Assembly: GCA_910577835.1 (NCBI GenBank)
Contig: CAJTOU010000001.1
Span: forward strand, 68,148 to 108,317
Origin: an uncultured Lachnospiraceae bacterium
Lineage (GTDB): Bacteria; Bacillota_A; Clostridia; Lachnospirales; Lachnospiraceae
Length of the DNA stretch: 40,170 nucleotides
Direction: 5' to 3'
Below, piece after piece: positions 14,884 through 23,684 of the stretch. The translations under genes and the position numbers were made by a program. Numbering within the stretch: position 1 is the first letter of the stretch; every line of letters begins with the position of its first letter. A model generated the notes under the pieces. It was not told where the DNA came from. It did not search any database and was given only the letters and a program-made list of their open reading frames with translations.

Positions 14884-16506
14884 TTAACTTTCTGTCAGCC
14901 TTACTTGGTCTCCTGCTTTTATGGACTTTGTGGAGGTGGTAATCACATATTCATATCCCTCCAGCTCTCCAGTTACAGCGCTGTTTACATCATCAGATGC
15001 GGCAATTTCCACATCTACCCGCTTGGCAAAATACCGATTCCCAAGTGGACTGCTTTTCTGTCGGATAATCAGGATAAACTTTCCATTTTTATCTTCCCGC
15101 ACTGCGCCGTTTGGAACGATTAAATTATAACTGCTATTTCTCTCGCCAATCGCAAAATTCAAGGAAGTACCCTCCGCCACATCTCCGTCTATTTTAATAT
15201 CCACAAGCTTTGACTGCCCTGGATTTTCACTGTTACTACGGATTGCAGTAACAACTGCCGAAAGATTGGAATAATACCAGTTTTCATCAATATCTGCAGT
15301 ATCTCCAATTTTAATCCTTCTGGACTGTTCAGTAGTAACAGTAATAGTAGCTGCATATCCGCCGTCTGTGTTGGTAATTGTCATTAACGGCTCCCCCGCC
15401 ACTGTTGTCTGTCCTTTAGATACAGACAGATTCGACACAATGCCTGCTTGCGCAGCTATAAGTTTGTTTCCTGAACCATCTGTACCTATTTGGTCAAATG
15501 CTGTCTGCGCCTCCTGAATTGTTTGATACATTGAGGCAAGCTCTGTTTCTGTATTTAACTTTTCAACAATTTTTTGCTGTGTTTCCTGTGCTTTTGCCAG
15601 CTTATCTGATGCATCGGAAAGTACTGCGTTTTCCGCATTGAGCTGTGTCTGTAAAGAAGCGATTGCCGCACGGTTCTGCGCGTTTTCCTGCTTGGCGGTC
15701 AACGCCTCCTGCGCAGACTCTGCTTCCTGCTGAAGCCTTAACACAATATTTTGAGCCTCTGTAAGTATACTTTTTGCATTTGCAAGCTGAATCGCAATAC
15801 TGGAAACATCGCTGCCGGCTTCGGAATATAGATTATATTGTTCTTCTAAAGAGGCGGCATTGTTTTCCGCCATTGTCTTGTCATTTTCCGCCGCTTTTAA
15901 AGCTGCATTGGCTGCGTTTAATGCAGCCTGTTCCGCCGTTGTATCGGCTATGGCATTTTGAAGCGTGTCAAGCTGTGTCTGCAAAGCTTTTGTAGAAGCT
16001 GTATACTGGTCTACGGTCTGCTTTGCCGAATCCACTTCCGCTTTTGCTAAAGCAAGCTGCGTCTGATACCCAGAATAATCACTAGTCTGCCCGCTCTCAA
16101 CTCTCTGCACAAGGTCATTTTCAATTTGGTTTGTTACAATATATCTCTGATAAGTGGCTTTCGCATCGTTTAATGTCTTTTTGGCTGTGGAAAATTCTGT
16201 GCTGTCGCCATCTTCAAACATAACAAGAAGCGCGCCCTGTTCTACACTGTCTCCCTCCTTGACTGCCACCAGTTTCACTTTTCTTTCACTGTTTACTGTA
16301 ACATTATAAGGGTTATCTGCCGCTACAACTCCGGTTCCTCTCACCTTGCTTGCAATTGTTCCCGACTGAACATATTGAGTAGTTACCTGCGGCAGAGAAT
16401 AATTCATAATGGTATTTGAAAAGAAGGTAAGCAATAAAAGCACCACAAAAAATACAACAGCGGCTTTGATTACCCATTTCCTGTCTTTTATGATTTTCTC
16501 CTTCAT
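14884..16506 (-). CDS. HlyD/MacA-like efflux adaptor protein
   Basis: A 540-residue membrane-anchored adaptor. It has an N-terminal helix (about 11-33), then a lipoyl-like barrel piece containing RGTGVVAADNPYNVTV and VKLVAVKEGDSVEQGALLVM. A long Ala/Gln-rich coiled coil covers about 105-345 (many AQ, QT and heptad leucines). The second lipoyl half (AAQAGIVSNLSVSKGQTTVAGEP, about residue 352) and beta domains follow. It resembles YknX/MacA-type adaptors of MacB-like ABC exporters. GGAGC lies six bases before the ATG at 16506. It is followed by the MacB-core protein and preceded by a sugar-type permease, an unusual combination. Its coding strand is richer in G and C than the permeases because of the Ala/Gln coil. 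Confidence 0.82.
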   Translation of the reverse strand: MKEKIIKDRKWVIKAAVVFFVVLLLLTFFSNTIMNYSLPQVTTQYVQSGTIASKVRGTGVVAADNPYNVTVNSERKVKLVAVKEGDSVEQGALLVMFEDGDSTEFSTAKKTLNDAKATYQRYIVTNQIENDLVQRVESGQTSDYSGYQTQLALAKAEVDSAKQTVDQYTASTKALQTQLDTLQNAIADTTAEQAALNAANAALKAAENDKTMAENNAASLEEQYNLYSEAGSDVSSIAIQLANAKSILTEAQNIVLRLQQEAESAQEALTAKQENAQNRAAIASLQTQLNAENAVLSDASDKLAKAQETQQKIVEKLNTETELASMYQTIQEAQTAFDQIGTDGSGNKLIAAQAGIVSNLSVSKGQTTVAGEPLMTITNTDGGYAATITVTTEQSRRIKIGDTADIDENWYYSNLSAVVTAIRSNSENPGQSKLVDIKIDGDVAEGTSLNFAIGERNSSYNLIVPNGAVREDKNGKFILIIRQKSSPLGNRYFAKRVDVEIAASDDVNSAVTGELEGYEYVITTSTKSIKAGDQVRLTES

Positions 16507-16568
16507 GATTAAGCTCCATTTCCGCGTATATACGCCATTAATTCTATATTTCTATTCTATTTCTATAT

Positions 16569-17534
16569 TTATTTTAAGCTGCTCTGCGAAGAAATTCCCT
16601 CCACCAGATAATCTTCCCCATAGAAAAACAGCAGAAGATTTGGTATCATATAAATCGTCGCTACGGCAAAAGCAAGACCTGTTTCTCCTGTATTAATCTT
16701 TGACAGGTAAATAGAAAGCGGATGCATATCCGAATCTTCTAGCAGGATTAAGGGCTGCTCTACCATATTCCAATAGTCGATAAATACCAGTATGGCTACG
16801 GAAAATAAAGCGCTTTTGCACAGCGGCAGACAGATATTCCAAAAAATCCGAAATTCTCCCGCACCGTCTATCTGCGCCGCTTCAATGGCTTCCTTCGGCA
16901 CTCTTTTCATAAATTTCGTCAGAAGATAAACGCTGAACGGCGACATAATGCCCGGAAGCCAGACTGCCCATTTTGTATTCAAAATATTCAGCCATTCAGA
17001 CACAAAATAATTTGGCACAAGCGTTACCTGATATGGCATAAGCATTAAAATAATATACAAAAAGAAAATAATCGTTTTTTTCTTTCCGGTAAATCTTGTA
17101 AAACTATACGCCGCCAAAGCCGCGACCAAAATCTGAAACAAGGTAATCGGGACTACGTAAATAACAGAATTCCAGAATTTCAGCAGATAATCCGGACTTT
17201 TCAAAAGCACGTTCCAGTACTGCTCAAAGGAGACAATATCCGGAATAAATTTCAGATTTACCGTTTCTCCTATATATTCTCTTCCATTTTTATCATCTAC
17301 GGAAGAAAATACTTTTCCATAATTTGATGAAATCTCCGTTGTTGACATAAAAGAATTTGTGATTGTCAAAACAATTGGGAGCAGAAAAAATATAGAAAAG
17401 ATTACTGCAATCAAAGTTCGGGTAAGAATACCAGGAAGCCCTTTCTTCTTTTTTGGAAGTTCATTTTTATGCAAATTATTCTGAAAAAGTTTTTTTCTTT
17501 TCCAGTTTCTTTTTCGAGTATTTGTATGCTTCAT
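16569..17534 (-). CDS. CUT1-type ABC transporter permease (MalG-like)
   Basis: A 321-residue inner-membrane permease of a carbohydrate uptake (CUT1) ABC importer. Six membrane helices are visible after a strongly basic N-terminus (KRNWKRKKLF, LPKKKKG). The ATPase-coupling EAA loop is EAIEAAQIDGAGEFRIFW (about 210-227). An extra extracellular segment (SSNYGKVFSSVDDKNGREY) follows helix one. I prefer the ATG at 17534 over a GTG at 17546, which nearly touches the AAAGGA. It is followed after 62 bp by the adaptor gene. No ATPase is in the operon, so a shared MsmX-like ATPase elsewhere would be needed. Confidence 0.9.
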   Translation of the reverse strand: MKHTNTRKRNWKRKKLFQNNLHKNELPKKKKGLPGILTRTLIAVIFSIFFLLPIVLTITNSFMSTTEISSNYGKVFSSVDDKNGREYIGETVNLKFIPDIVSFEQYWNVLLKSPDYLLKFWNSVIYVVPITLFQILVAALAAYSFTRFTGKKKTIIFFLYIILMLMPYQVTLVPNYFVSEWLNILNTKWAVWLPGIMSPFSVYLLTKFMKRVPKEAIEAAQIDGAGEFRIFWNICLPLCKSALFSVAILVFIDYWNMVEQPLILLEDSDMHPLSIYLSKINTGETGLAFAVATIYMIPNLLLFFYGEDYLVEGISSQSSLK

Positions 17535-17588
17535 TTCACTTTTCACATCCTTTCGATTGATTTGTTTTCAATACATAGCATATTTCAT

Positions 17589-18524
17589 TTAACCTTCCAA
17601 ATCTTTTCCAAAACGGTTTTCCGCAATAAATAAAATTCCGATAATCACCACCATTACAAGACTCATCAGAATCGCCGCAGCGGATAAACGCTGATAATTT
17701 AATGAATTAAACGCATTATTCATAAAATGCTGAAGCATATACAAGCTCTCATATGGATAATCTCCTGTAAGAAGATAAACCTCGCGGAATACTTTAAATG
17801 AATTAATAATCGAGAAAATAGTGACAAAGAAAATTGTTGGCGAAATATATTTCAATTTCAGCCGGAAAAAGAGCTGTTTGTCAGACGCCCCGTCCATTTT
17901 GGCGGCTTCTAGTACATCTCTTGGAACTGCGGCAAGTGCAGCCATAAATAAAATCATATTGTAGCCAAGATTTTTCCATAAAAAGAGAATCACAACAATA
18001 ATCATTGCAAAATCTGATTTAAACCAGTCGATTTTATCTGCGCCGAATATTTTAAGAAATTCGTTGACAATTCCGTTCTGATTAAAAAGTACTTGAAATA
18101 CTAATACAATAGACGCCACTGGAACCATCATCGGTGTTAGGAAAAAAGAACGGAACTGACTCTTAAACGGCATCGCTTTTTCCAAAAGCGATGCCATAAG
18201 AAGTGATAATATAACTGCCATCGGTACGGAAATCAGTGTAAATTTCAGCGTATTCCATGCAGCCTGCAAAAACGCTTTGTTTTGAAACAATGCAGTAAAA
18301 TTGTCAAACCATACAAAATTTTTCAATATCGGAGTATCTATCATAGAATAATAAATGACTACAATAAACGGCGCTACAAAAAAAATTATTACACCAAGAA
18401 AACTCGGCGCTAAAAACAATATGGATGGAAGTGTCCTTTTGCGCCCTAAAGCTGATTTTTTTTCTTTTTTGTGTTCTTTTCTAGTTTTCTTTTTTTTCTG
18501 TATTTTTTGTTTTAAGAACATCAT
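17589..18524 (-). CDS. CUT1-type ABC transporter permease (MalF-like)
   Basis: The 311-residue partner permease. A lysine-rich cytoplasmic N-terminus (about 5-30) is followed by six helices, and the EAA loop is LEAAKMDGASDKQLFFRLK (about 205-223). The short P2 loop and the PSILFLAPSFLGVIIFF start are typical of the MalF/UgpA/LplB group. AGGAGG lies 5 bases before the ATG at 18524 and 8 before a second ATG at 18521, which may be the real start. It lies 39 bp downstream of the lipoprotein gene and 54 bp before the second permease, so one transcript is likely. Confidence 0.9.
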   Translation of the reverse strand: MMFLKQKIQKKKKTRKEHKKEKKSALGRKRTLPSILFLAPSFLGVIIFFVAPFIVVIYYSMIDTPILKNFVWFDNFTALFQNKAFLQAAWNTLKFTLISVPMAVILSLLMASLLEKAMPFKSQFRSFFLTPMMVPVASIVLVFQVLFNQNGIVNEFLKIFGADKIDWFKSDFAMIIVVILFLWKNLGYNMILFMAALAAVPRDVLEAAKMDGASDKQLFFRLKLKYISPTIFFVTIFSIINSFKVFREVYLLTGDYPYESLYMLQHFMNNAFNSLNYQRLSAAAILMSLVMVVIIGILFIAENRFGKDLEG

Positions 18525-18563
18525 AAATGCCTCCTGACATAAACAAAATTTTGTAAAATAAAC

Positions 18564-20846
18564 TTAGTTTTCTTCATTAATTAAAATATTTACCCTGCTT
18601 TGTATTACTTTACAAACATCTTCTGCCGTTTTATCTCCCGTATAAAATCCTTCTGCTTCTTCGGCAAGAATTTTGTAAATATCTCCTGTGTAATTGTTTG
18701 GAATCAATGTATTGACACGATTGATAAGCTTGCGGATTTTCTGGAGCTGCTCCTGCGTCGGAGTATAAATTACAACATCATCAATATATGTAGCAGGTAT
18801 TTCTTTTCCATTTTCGAAATATCCCTTAGGGACAGCCAGTTCTTTTAAATATTCTTCCAGCAAATCATTATCTACCGGAAATTGAAAAGAACGCTGAAAT
18901 TCAGCTCTTTCTTCTACTGAATCAAATACCTGTTTTATAAACTCCCAGCATATATCTTTATGCTGCGACAGTGAACTGACGGCATATAAACTGCCTGTGG
19001 CAGAAGCAGCTACTTTATCTCCCTTCACCGAAGGGTATCCTGTAATATAAAACTGATTGTCAAATATCTTTTCAGCGCATTGATATTCTGATACCATATC
19101 ATAAAAATCCATTGGGTAAAATAAAATCTGTCCGCTTTTGGCAAGTGACGGCAGATTGTTAGATTCGTTTACTGCGTCGTCTTCATTTTTATAATTTTGA
19201 TGTTCTTTTGCAATTACTAAAACCTTTTCAAATACCCCGTCTGTAAAATTGCAGGTTTTTGCCTTATAATCAATAAAATAATCTTCATTATATGCAAACA
19301 GCACAGACAGCAGTTTTTTTCTGCTTATTCTTTGAAAGCTCTTTGTCTTTGTATCTGTTTCGGGCAGTTCTAAATATTTATCCAATGTAAATAATTCTTC
19401 ACCAAGCGTCTGCTCTCGGCTTGCCAGCCCATTGACAATATATTTTGAAGGAAGTGCATAAAGCGCGCCGTCTTCCTCAAAAAGCTTTAAAATATTCTGA
19501 TTCAGGTTTCGGTTTTTAAACTCTTTATCCTGATGGATATATGGATACAAATCTTCAAACATGCCGCTTCCCGAATACCTTTGATAATCAATATTGGAAA
19601 GGTCAATTAAATCCGGTGCGTTTCCTGAAAGAATATCCCTTGTAAGCTGCAAAACCCCTTCGTCATAAGCAGCCTCGTCTTCGTTTTCTGGTATATAATT
19701 TTTTATTACAATTTTATAGTCTGGATAGTTTCTGTTAAATTCCGCAATCTGCTCCATATTCTCAAAACTTCCAAGGCAGCCAAGTGAAATCTCTGTTTTT
19801 TGCTCTATTTCAGAAGCTTTTACCTTTGTCAGCCGATACACTTCATTGGTTCCCGCAACAATAATATGGTTGCTGTTCATATAAGAAGCCATTGAAACAA
19901 ATAAAAGTGGAATATTCCAGTCCATTAGACGAATAGACTGCTCTGTTTTCTGTTCTGACAAATCATAAAGAGAAAGGATTCCAGTACTGCTGTCAATATA
20001 GAAAAACTTATCTTCGTATGCGGGATAGATTTCAGTGTATGTATTGTCTGAAAAATCAATTCCTTGCTGCGAAAAAGCGTTTTTTGCCTTATCCCACAGC
20101 TTTATTGTGTTTTTTCCAGTTACGGCATCATAAATAATCGCTGCAATATCTCCAGAATATAATGCTGTCATAACAGAAGGCTCACAGTCAATCTCTATTT
20201 TTTCTGTTTCTCCTGTTTCACAGTCAATTATCAACATAGAATTGCTTCCCTGTTCAGACAATTCTTCAGCTCCTGGCACTGGCTGAGTGTATACATAGAA
20301 GGATTCGGCCAAATTGTCTTTTTCAATATATACACCGCACCAAAGTATCTGATATTGAAAATAACAACTGACATCAAAATCAGAAATAATATTTCCATTA
20401 GAATCCAGCCTGACAAGATGGTAAGAGCTGTCCTGTTCTATATTTTCCTTAGAATGCAATATCTGCAAAAACGTAATATCTCCGTTTTTATCTACATGTA
20501 AAAACCGAAGATTTTGAATAAAATTTTCTCCTTTTGAAAAAGAATGATATGTCTTTATTTCTTCCGGTGCAGACAAAGGAAGTGACCAAAGTTCCTGAAA
20601 AGCTGCCCCGTCTGTTTCTTCCGTATGAAAAAAGTACAAGGTATCACCGGAAATAACAGGCTCATTGATGTTTCCAGCAGTTTTTTTGATATCAATATAT
20701 TCCGTTTTATATCCATATTCCAGAAAAGACGTATTGACTTTTTCTTTCAAATCTGCCTCACTCTTGCTGTTTTTACAGCCGGCAGATGAAATTGTTATAG
20801 CAAAGGCTGTTCCTAGTATAGATATTCTTTTTAATATTTGATTCAT
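18564..20846 (-). CDS. Lipoprotein with N-terminal beta-rich region and C-terminal solute-binding domain
   Basis: A 760-residue predicted lipoprotein: signal peptide 1-23 and lipobox SAGC with C24. Residues about 45-350 are beta-rich and contain recurring patterns of a propeller kind (VISGDTLYFFHTEE, LVRLDSNGNIIS, MLIIDCETGET, FFYIDSSTGILSLYDL). From about 360 to 740 it follows the family-1 extracellular solute-binding pattern: IAEFNRNYPDYKIVI, ILSGNAPDLIDLS, GSLYAVSSLSQHKDICWEFI. It would sit on the outer face of the membrane and deliver substrate to the two following permeases. Ordinary sugar-binding lipoproteins are about 430-560 residues, so the N-terminal region is extra. AAGGAGG precedes the ATG. 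Substrate unknown. Confidence 0.82.
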   Translation of the reverse strand: MNQILKRISILGTAFAITISSAGCKNSKSEADLKEKVNTSFLEYGYKTEYIDIKKTAGNINEPVISGDTLYFFHTEETDGAAFQELWSLPLSAPEEIKTYHSFSKGENFIQNLRFLHVDKNGDITFLQILHSKENIEQDSSYHLVRLDSNGNIISDFDVSCYFQYQILWCGVYIEKDNLAESFYVYTQPVPGAEELSEQGSNSMLIIDCETGETEKIEIDCEPSVMTALYSGDIAAIIYDAVTGKNTIKLWDKAKNAFSQQGIDFSDNTYTEIYPAYEDKFFYIDSSTGILSLYDLSEQKTEQSIRLMDWNIPLLFVSMASYMNSNHIIVAGTNEVYRLTKVKASEIEQKTEISLGCLGSFENMEQIAEFNRNYPDYKIVIKNYIPENEDEAAYDEGVLQLTRDILSGNAPDLIDLSNIDYQRYSGSGMFEDLYPYIHQDKEFKNRNLNQNILKLFEEDGALYALPSKYIVNGLASREQTLGEELFTLDKYLELPETDTKTKSFQRISRKKLLSVLFAYNEDYFIDYKAKTCNFTDGVFEKVLVIAKEHQNYKNEDDAVNESNNLPSLAKSGQILFYPMDFYDMVSEYQCAEKIFDNQFYITGYPSVKGDKVAASATGSLYAVSSLSQHKDICWEFIKQVFDSVEERAEFQRSFQFPVDNDLLEEYLKELAVPKGYFENGKEIPATYIDDVVIYTPTQEQLQKIRKLINRVNTLIPNNYTGDIYKILAEEAEGFYTGDKTAEDVCKVIQSRVNILINEEN

Positions 20847-20909
20847 AAAAAATCCTCCTTATAAAAATTGTTATGGCAGAAAGAATAAAGAAAAAGAAAA
20901 ATTTAAGAA

Positions 20910-20953
20910 GAAAAGTAAAAACCTGCCATATAACATGGCAGGTTTTACTTTTC
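20910..20953. terminator. Strong hairpin in the leader of the transport operon (possible attenuator)
   Basis: AAAACCTGCCAT (20918-20929), loop ATAAC, ATGGCAGGTTTT (20935-20946), extended on both sides by GAAAAGTAAA/TTTACTTTTC with one bulged A. On the minus strand the right arm is followed by TTTTTACTTTTC, a T-rich tail. It lies about 65 bp before the lipoprotein start and far from the M15 peptidase stop (21426), so on the operon transcript it could terminate early. It would also work on the plus strand. Confidence 0.65.
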
Positions 20954-21425
20954 TGACAGCATTAGCTGTACAGATTAACAAAAAATATTCGCTCAAAGAA
21001 ATCATTCAGACAACGCCTGTATGACAGATAATATCTTTAAATATTCTTTTTTCTTCTGTTTCCCTTACCAAAATTTTACTCCACACATACAATACTATAA
21101 ATTTGGATGAAATGTAACTTTAAATTTGCAAAATTCTTATATGTTTTTGTAGAAGAAAGTTATATAAGGAAAAATTTCACCCTATTTTGCGTTCACCTCC
21201 TTTGATATTTTTTATTTGTAACTACTTTTATTCCTGTAAATATACGTTTCTGCCGGCAGCAGTCAAAAAAAGGAATAAAAACCTCCACCGGCTTCAAAAT
21301 GTTATATTTCAAGTTAGTTACATTACAGAGAGGATTTTATACCCCTTATTTCTTTTTATTACCTCTCTTACTTTATAAGTGGGATTTTGTATGGAAAGGT
21401 TTCAAAAATTAAAAATAAATATTTT
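20954..21425. other. Gene-free structured stretch upstream of the transport operon
   Basis: I see no convincing gene. The stretch contains nested inverted repeats: GTAACTA (21218-21224) with TAGTTAC (21315-21321), TTTTATTCC (21226-21234) with GGAATAAAA (21272-21280), the palindrome CTGCCGGCAG near 21250-21259, and AGAGAGG (21327-21333) with CCTCTCT (21362-21368). A clear sigma-A promoter for the operon was not found. The operon promoter, a leader RNA and/or the end of the M15 peptidase transcript must lie here. Confidence 0.4.
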
Positions 21426-22337
21426 TTATAATTTTTTCTCAAAATGCTGATAATCTTTTTTTGTATTCCAGTCTCCGCCCCATGTGAAGCCATGACTAAT
21501 AAACAGACGATAACACAAATCATTTTCATCAATTTTCCCGATAAAATCCTGACTACGGTCTGCATATTTTTCACTGCCGTCTGGGGAAATATAAATATAT
21601 TCTGCGCCATTTCTGTCAAAAATCACATAGGGATTATAAAAAGGATTAATATCAATGGCCAGACCATAAGCATGATTTGATAAACTTGTGGTGCCGTCAA
21701 TCACTCTATAATTAAAGCAGGAAGTATTGTTATCCTTCATAGAAGCAATATCATCGCCGCCGTAATCGTCAATAAGACGAATTCGTTCAATCTGATAGCC
21801 GTTCTGATACAATTCATAGAAGATTTCTACCATATCCTGTGCAAGTGCTCTGTTGCAAATCAGTTCACCCTGTTGTGTCATTCCGTTAAAATCAATATAC
21901 AAAAGCCCGACATAGTTCAATTCTTCATAGGGAATTGTACAGCCATTTACAGGATAGGAAATGCCGGTAATACGCTGTTTGACTGTATCAGTCAGCGGCT
22001 CATAATAAAATCCTGTCTGGTATGTTGTGCGTTCCGGATTTATATCTGCTGTAATGTCTTCTGTATTCTTTACAGTAATATATTCTGTGGAAGTATCATT
22101 ATCATTTATAGATGTGGTGTTCGTTTCTTTCGTTTTATCCTCTGTTTCTAAGTTGTTTGACGCATATTCCGGCAATGTTTCTGAACTGGTCAGATAGCAT
22201 GTCAAAAACACGCAAATCATGATAAGAACAATCAAAAAACAGGATGATTTGGCAAGCCGGTTTAATATGGCCGACTTGCGATGTCTCTGATTCAATTTTT
22301 GATTTTTGTTATTTTTTGCAGGTATTCTTTTCGGCAT
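21426..22337 (-). CDS. M15-family D,D-/L,D-carboxypeptidase, membrane anchored
   Basis: A 303-residue protein with a basic N-terminus, one membrane helix (about 33-51) and a Ser/Thr/Asp/Glu-rich linker (about 52-110). The extracellular zinc peptidase domain resembles the M15 VanY/Ply/LdcB group. Zinc ligands are seen in SNHAYGLAIDINP (H and D) and in the C-terminal WGGDWNTKKDYQHFEKKL (H). Such enzymes trim peptidoglycan stem peptides or cross-links. GAGGAG precedes the ATG at 22337. It lies 66 bp downstream of rng on the same strand and may be read from the same transcript. The next operon is more than 570 bp away. Confidence 0.88.
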   Translation of the reverse strand: MPKRIPAKNNKNQKLNQRHRKSAILNRLAKSSCFLIVLIMICVFLTCYLTSSETLPEYASNNLETEDKTKETNTTSINDNDTSTEYITVKNTEDITADINPERTTYQTGFYYEPLTDTVKQRITGISYPVNGCTIPYEELNYVGLLYIDFNGMTQQGELICNRALAQDMVEIFYELYQNGYQIERIRLIDDYGGDDIASMKDNNTSCFNYRVIDGTTSLSNHAYGLAIDINPFYNPYVIFDRNGAEYIYISPDGSEKYADRSQDFIGKIDENDLCYRLFISHGFTWGGDWNTKKDYQHFEKKL

Positions 22338-22403
22338 TTGATATAACTCCTCTGTTTTGCAGAAAATTTTTATAAGTGCAACAGATTTTTAAAAAACAAA
22401 ATA

Positions 22404-23672
22404 TTAAAATATCTGTTCTATTTTCTGAATTCTGTCCGTTGTTTTCTTTCTTGTAATCTCCATCAGATGCAGCTTCGTAATGTCTACCACTGTTGTTTTT
22501 ACAGAATCTTTATTCACAATTTCCCTCATATATTCCAACAGTCTTTTTGTATATTCCTCAGTTTCCATATCAATAAAGTCTACAATAATAATTCCAGAAA
22601 TATTCCGAATACGAATCTGTCTTGCAATCTCCAATGCTGCCTCCAGATTAATCTGGAAAAATGTTGTTTCTTTTGATTTCCCCCTTTCGCACTTTCCGGT
22701 GTTTACATCTATTACTGTTAAGGCTTCTGTATATTCAATCACAAGGAATGCGCCGGATTTCAGCCACACCTTTGAAGAATATGTCTCATAAAAGATACCC
22801 TCCAGATTATACAGTTTATATAACGGCAAAAGCGCATCTTCGTAAAAACGCAGTCTGCATCCTTGATAAAGCTCATGTATTTTCTGCTCAGAAAGATATT
22901 TATAAATCTTTTCATCATCTGTAACAATCTCACACTCTCTTTCCTGCTCAATCCCGCTTTTCACAAATCGAAGAACTGGCATTTCAGCCAGTTTTAATAA
23001 ATAATATTTCTGTCTTGTCTCTGCCAGTTCAATTATCCGTTGGTACTCTGCATTAAGCTCTAGCAGCTCTTTTTCAATCTCCTCTGTTCCTGCATGATAT
23101 CCTTCTGTTCTGACAATTACAGAATAACGACCAGCAACCGGCAGATTATGTTCCATAAAGTTTTCCAGCTTTTCCCGAATTTCCTTTTTATACTGCTCAT
23201 CTCTGATTTTTGCCGAAACGCTGATACCTGTCTTTCCATGAGTAATTACCAGAAACCGTCCCGCCAGTTCAAAATTTCCGGTAAGTACCGCATCTTTTGT
23301 TCTAATTCTGTCCTTTGCCACCTGAACAATAATATTGTCCCCTTCACAGACCTTATCCGTATTTTTTTTATTTAAAAAGACAGGGTTGATATTTTTCAAG
23401 GATAAATATCCAACTGTACCCTCACAGAATTCCACAAAAGCCGCCTCAATATTTTTCACTACATCCCGAACATGCCCGATATAAATATTTCCGATATAGG
23501 AAGTATTGTCTTCCTGAAATATCTGAAGATTGCAGGCTTTTTCTTTTATGGTACTTGTATCTTCAATAGCTGTTTCCTCTCTCATGGAAAAATTCCACTG
23601 GTCAAATATCACTCCTGCATGAATATTTTTCAGATTTGAAGTTTTCAGTTTTGCAATTACAATTTTTTTCAC
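22404..23672 (-). CDS. rng: Ribonuclease E/G family protein
   Basis: A single-strand endoribonuclease of the RNase E/G family, acting in rRNA and mRNA processing. The S1 RNA-binding part is at about 60-110 (YIGNIYIGHVRDVVKNIEAAF). The DNase I-like catalytic subdomain carries the metal-binding aspartates in TVIDVNTGK and IIIVDFIDME. I chose the GTG at 23672 (422 residues) because AGGA is 10 bases before it; the GTG at 23681 almost touches it. The protein ends at RIQKIEQIF without the CPxCxG zinc-link cysteines found after the catalytic domain in E. coli RNase E. It follows the TIGR03936 gene by 12 bp, and rng is usually followed by rplU; here an M15 peptidase and a transport operon intervene. 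Confidence 0.88.
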   Translation of the reverse strand: MKKIVIAKLKTSNLKNIHAGVIFDQWNFSMREETAIEDTSTIKEKACNLQIFQEDNTSYIGNIYIGHVRDVVKNIEAAFVEFCEGTVGYLSLKNINPVFLNKKNTDKVCEGDNIIVQVAKDRIRTKDAVLTGNFELAGRFLVITHGKTGISVSAKIRDEQYKKEIREKLENFMEHNLPVAGRYSVIVRTEGYHAGTEEIEKELLELNAEYQRIIELAETRQKYYLLKLAEMPVLRFVKSGIEQERECEIVTDDEKIYKYLSEQKIHELYQGCRLRFYEDALLPLYKLYNLEGIFYETYSSKVWLKSGAFLVIEYTEALTVIDVNTGKCERGKSKETTFFQINLEAALEIARQIRIRNISGIIIVDFIDMETEEYTKRLLEYMREIVNKDSVKTTVVDITKLHLMEITRKKTTDRIQKIEQIF

Positions 23673-23684
23673 AGGTATCACATC

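Noticed and set aside
14372..14887. 171-codon plus-strand open frame
   Set aside because: Antisense to the MacB-core gene, which has a clear domain and proper spacing in its operon.
21187..21378. 63-codon plus-strand open frame in the long gap
   Set aside because: Lies in the nested inverted repeats, has poor composition and no similarity I recognise.
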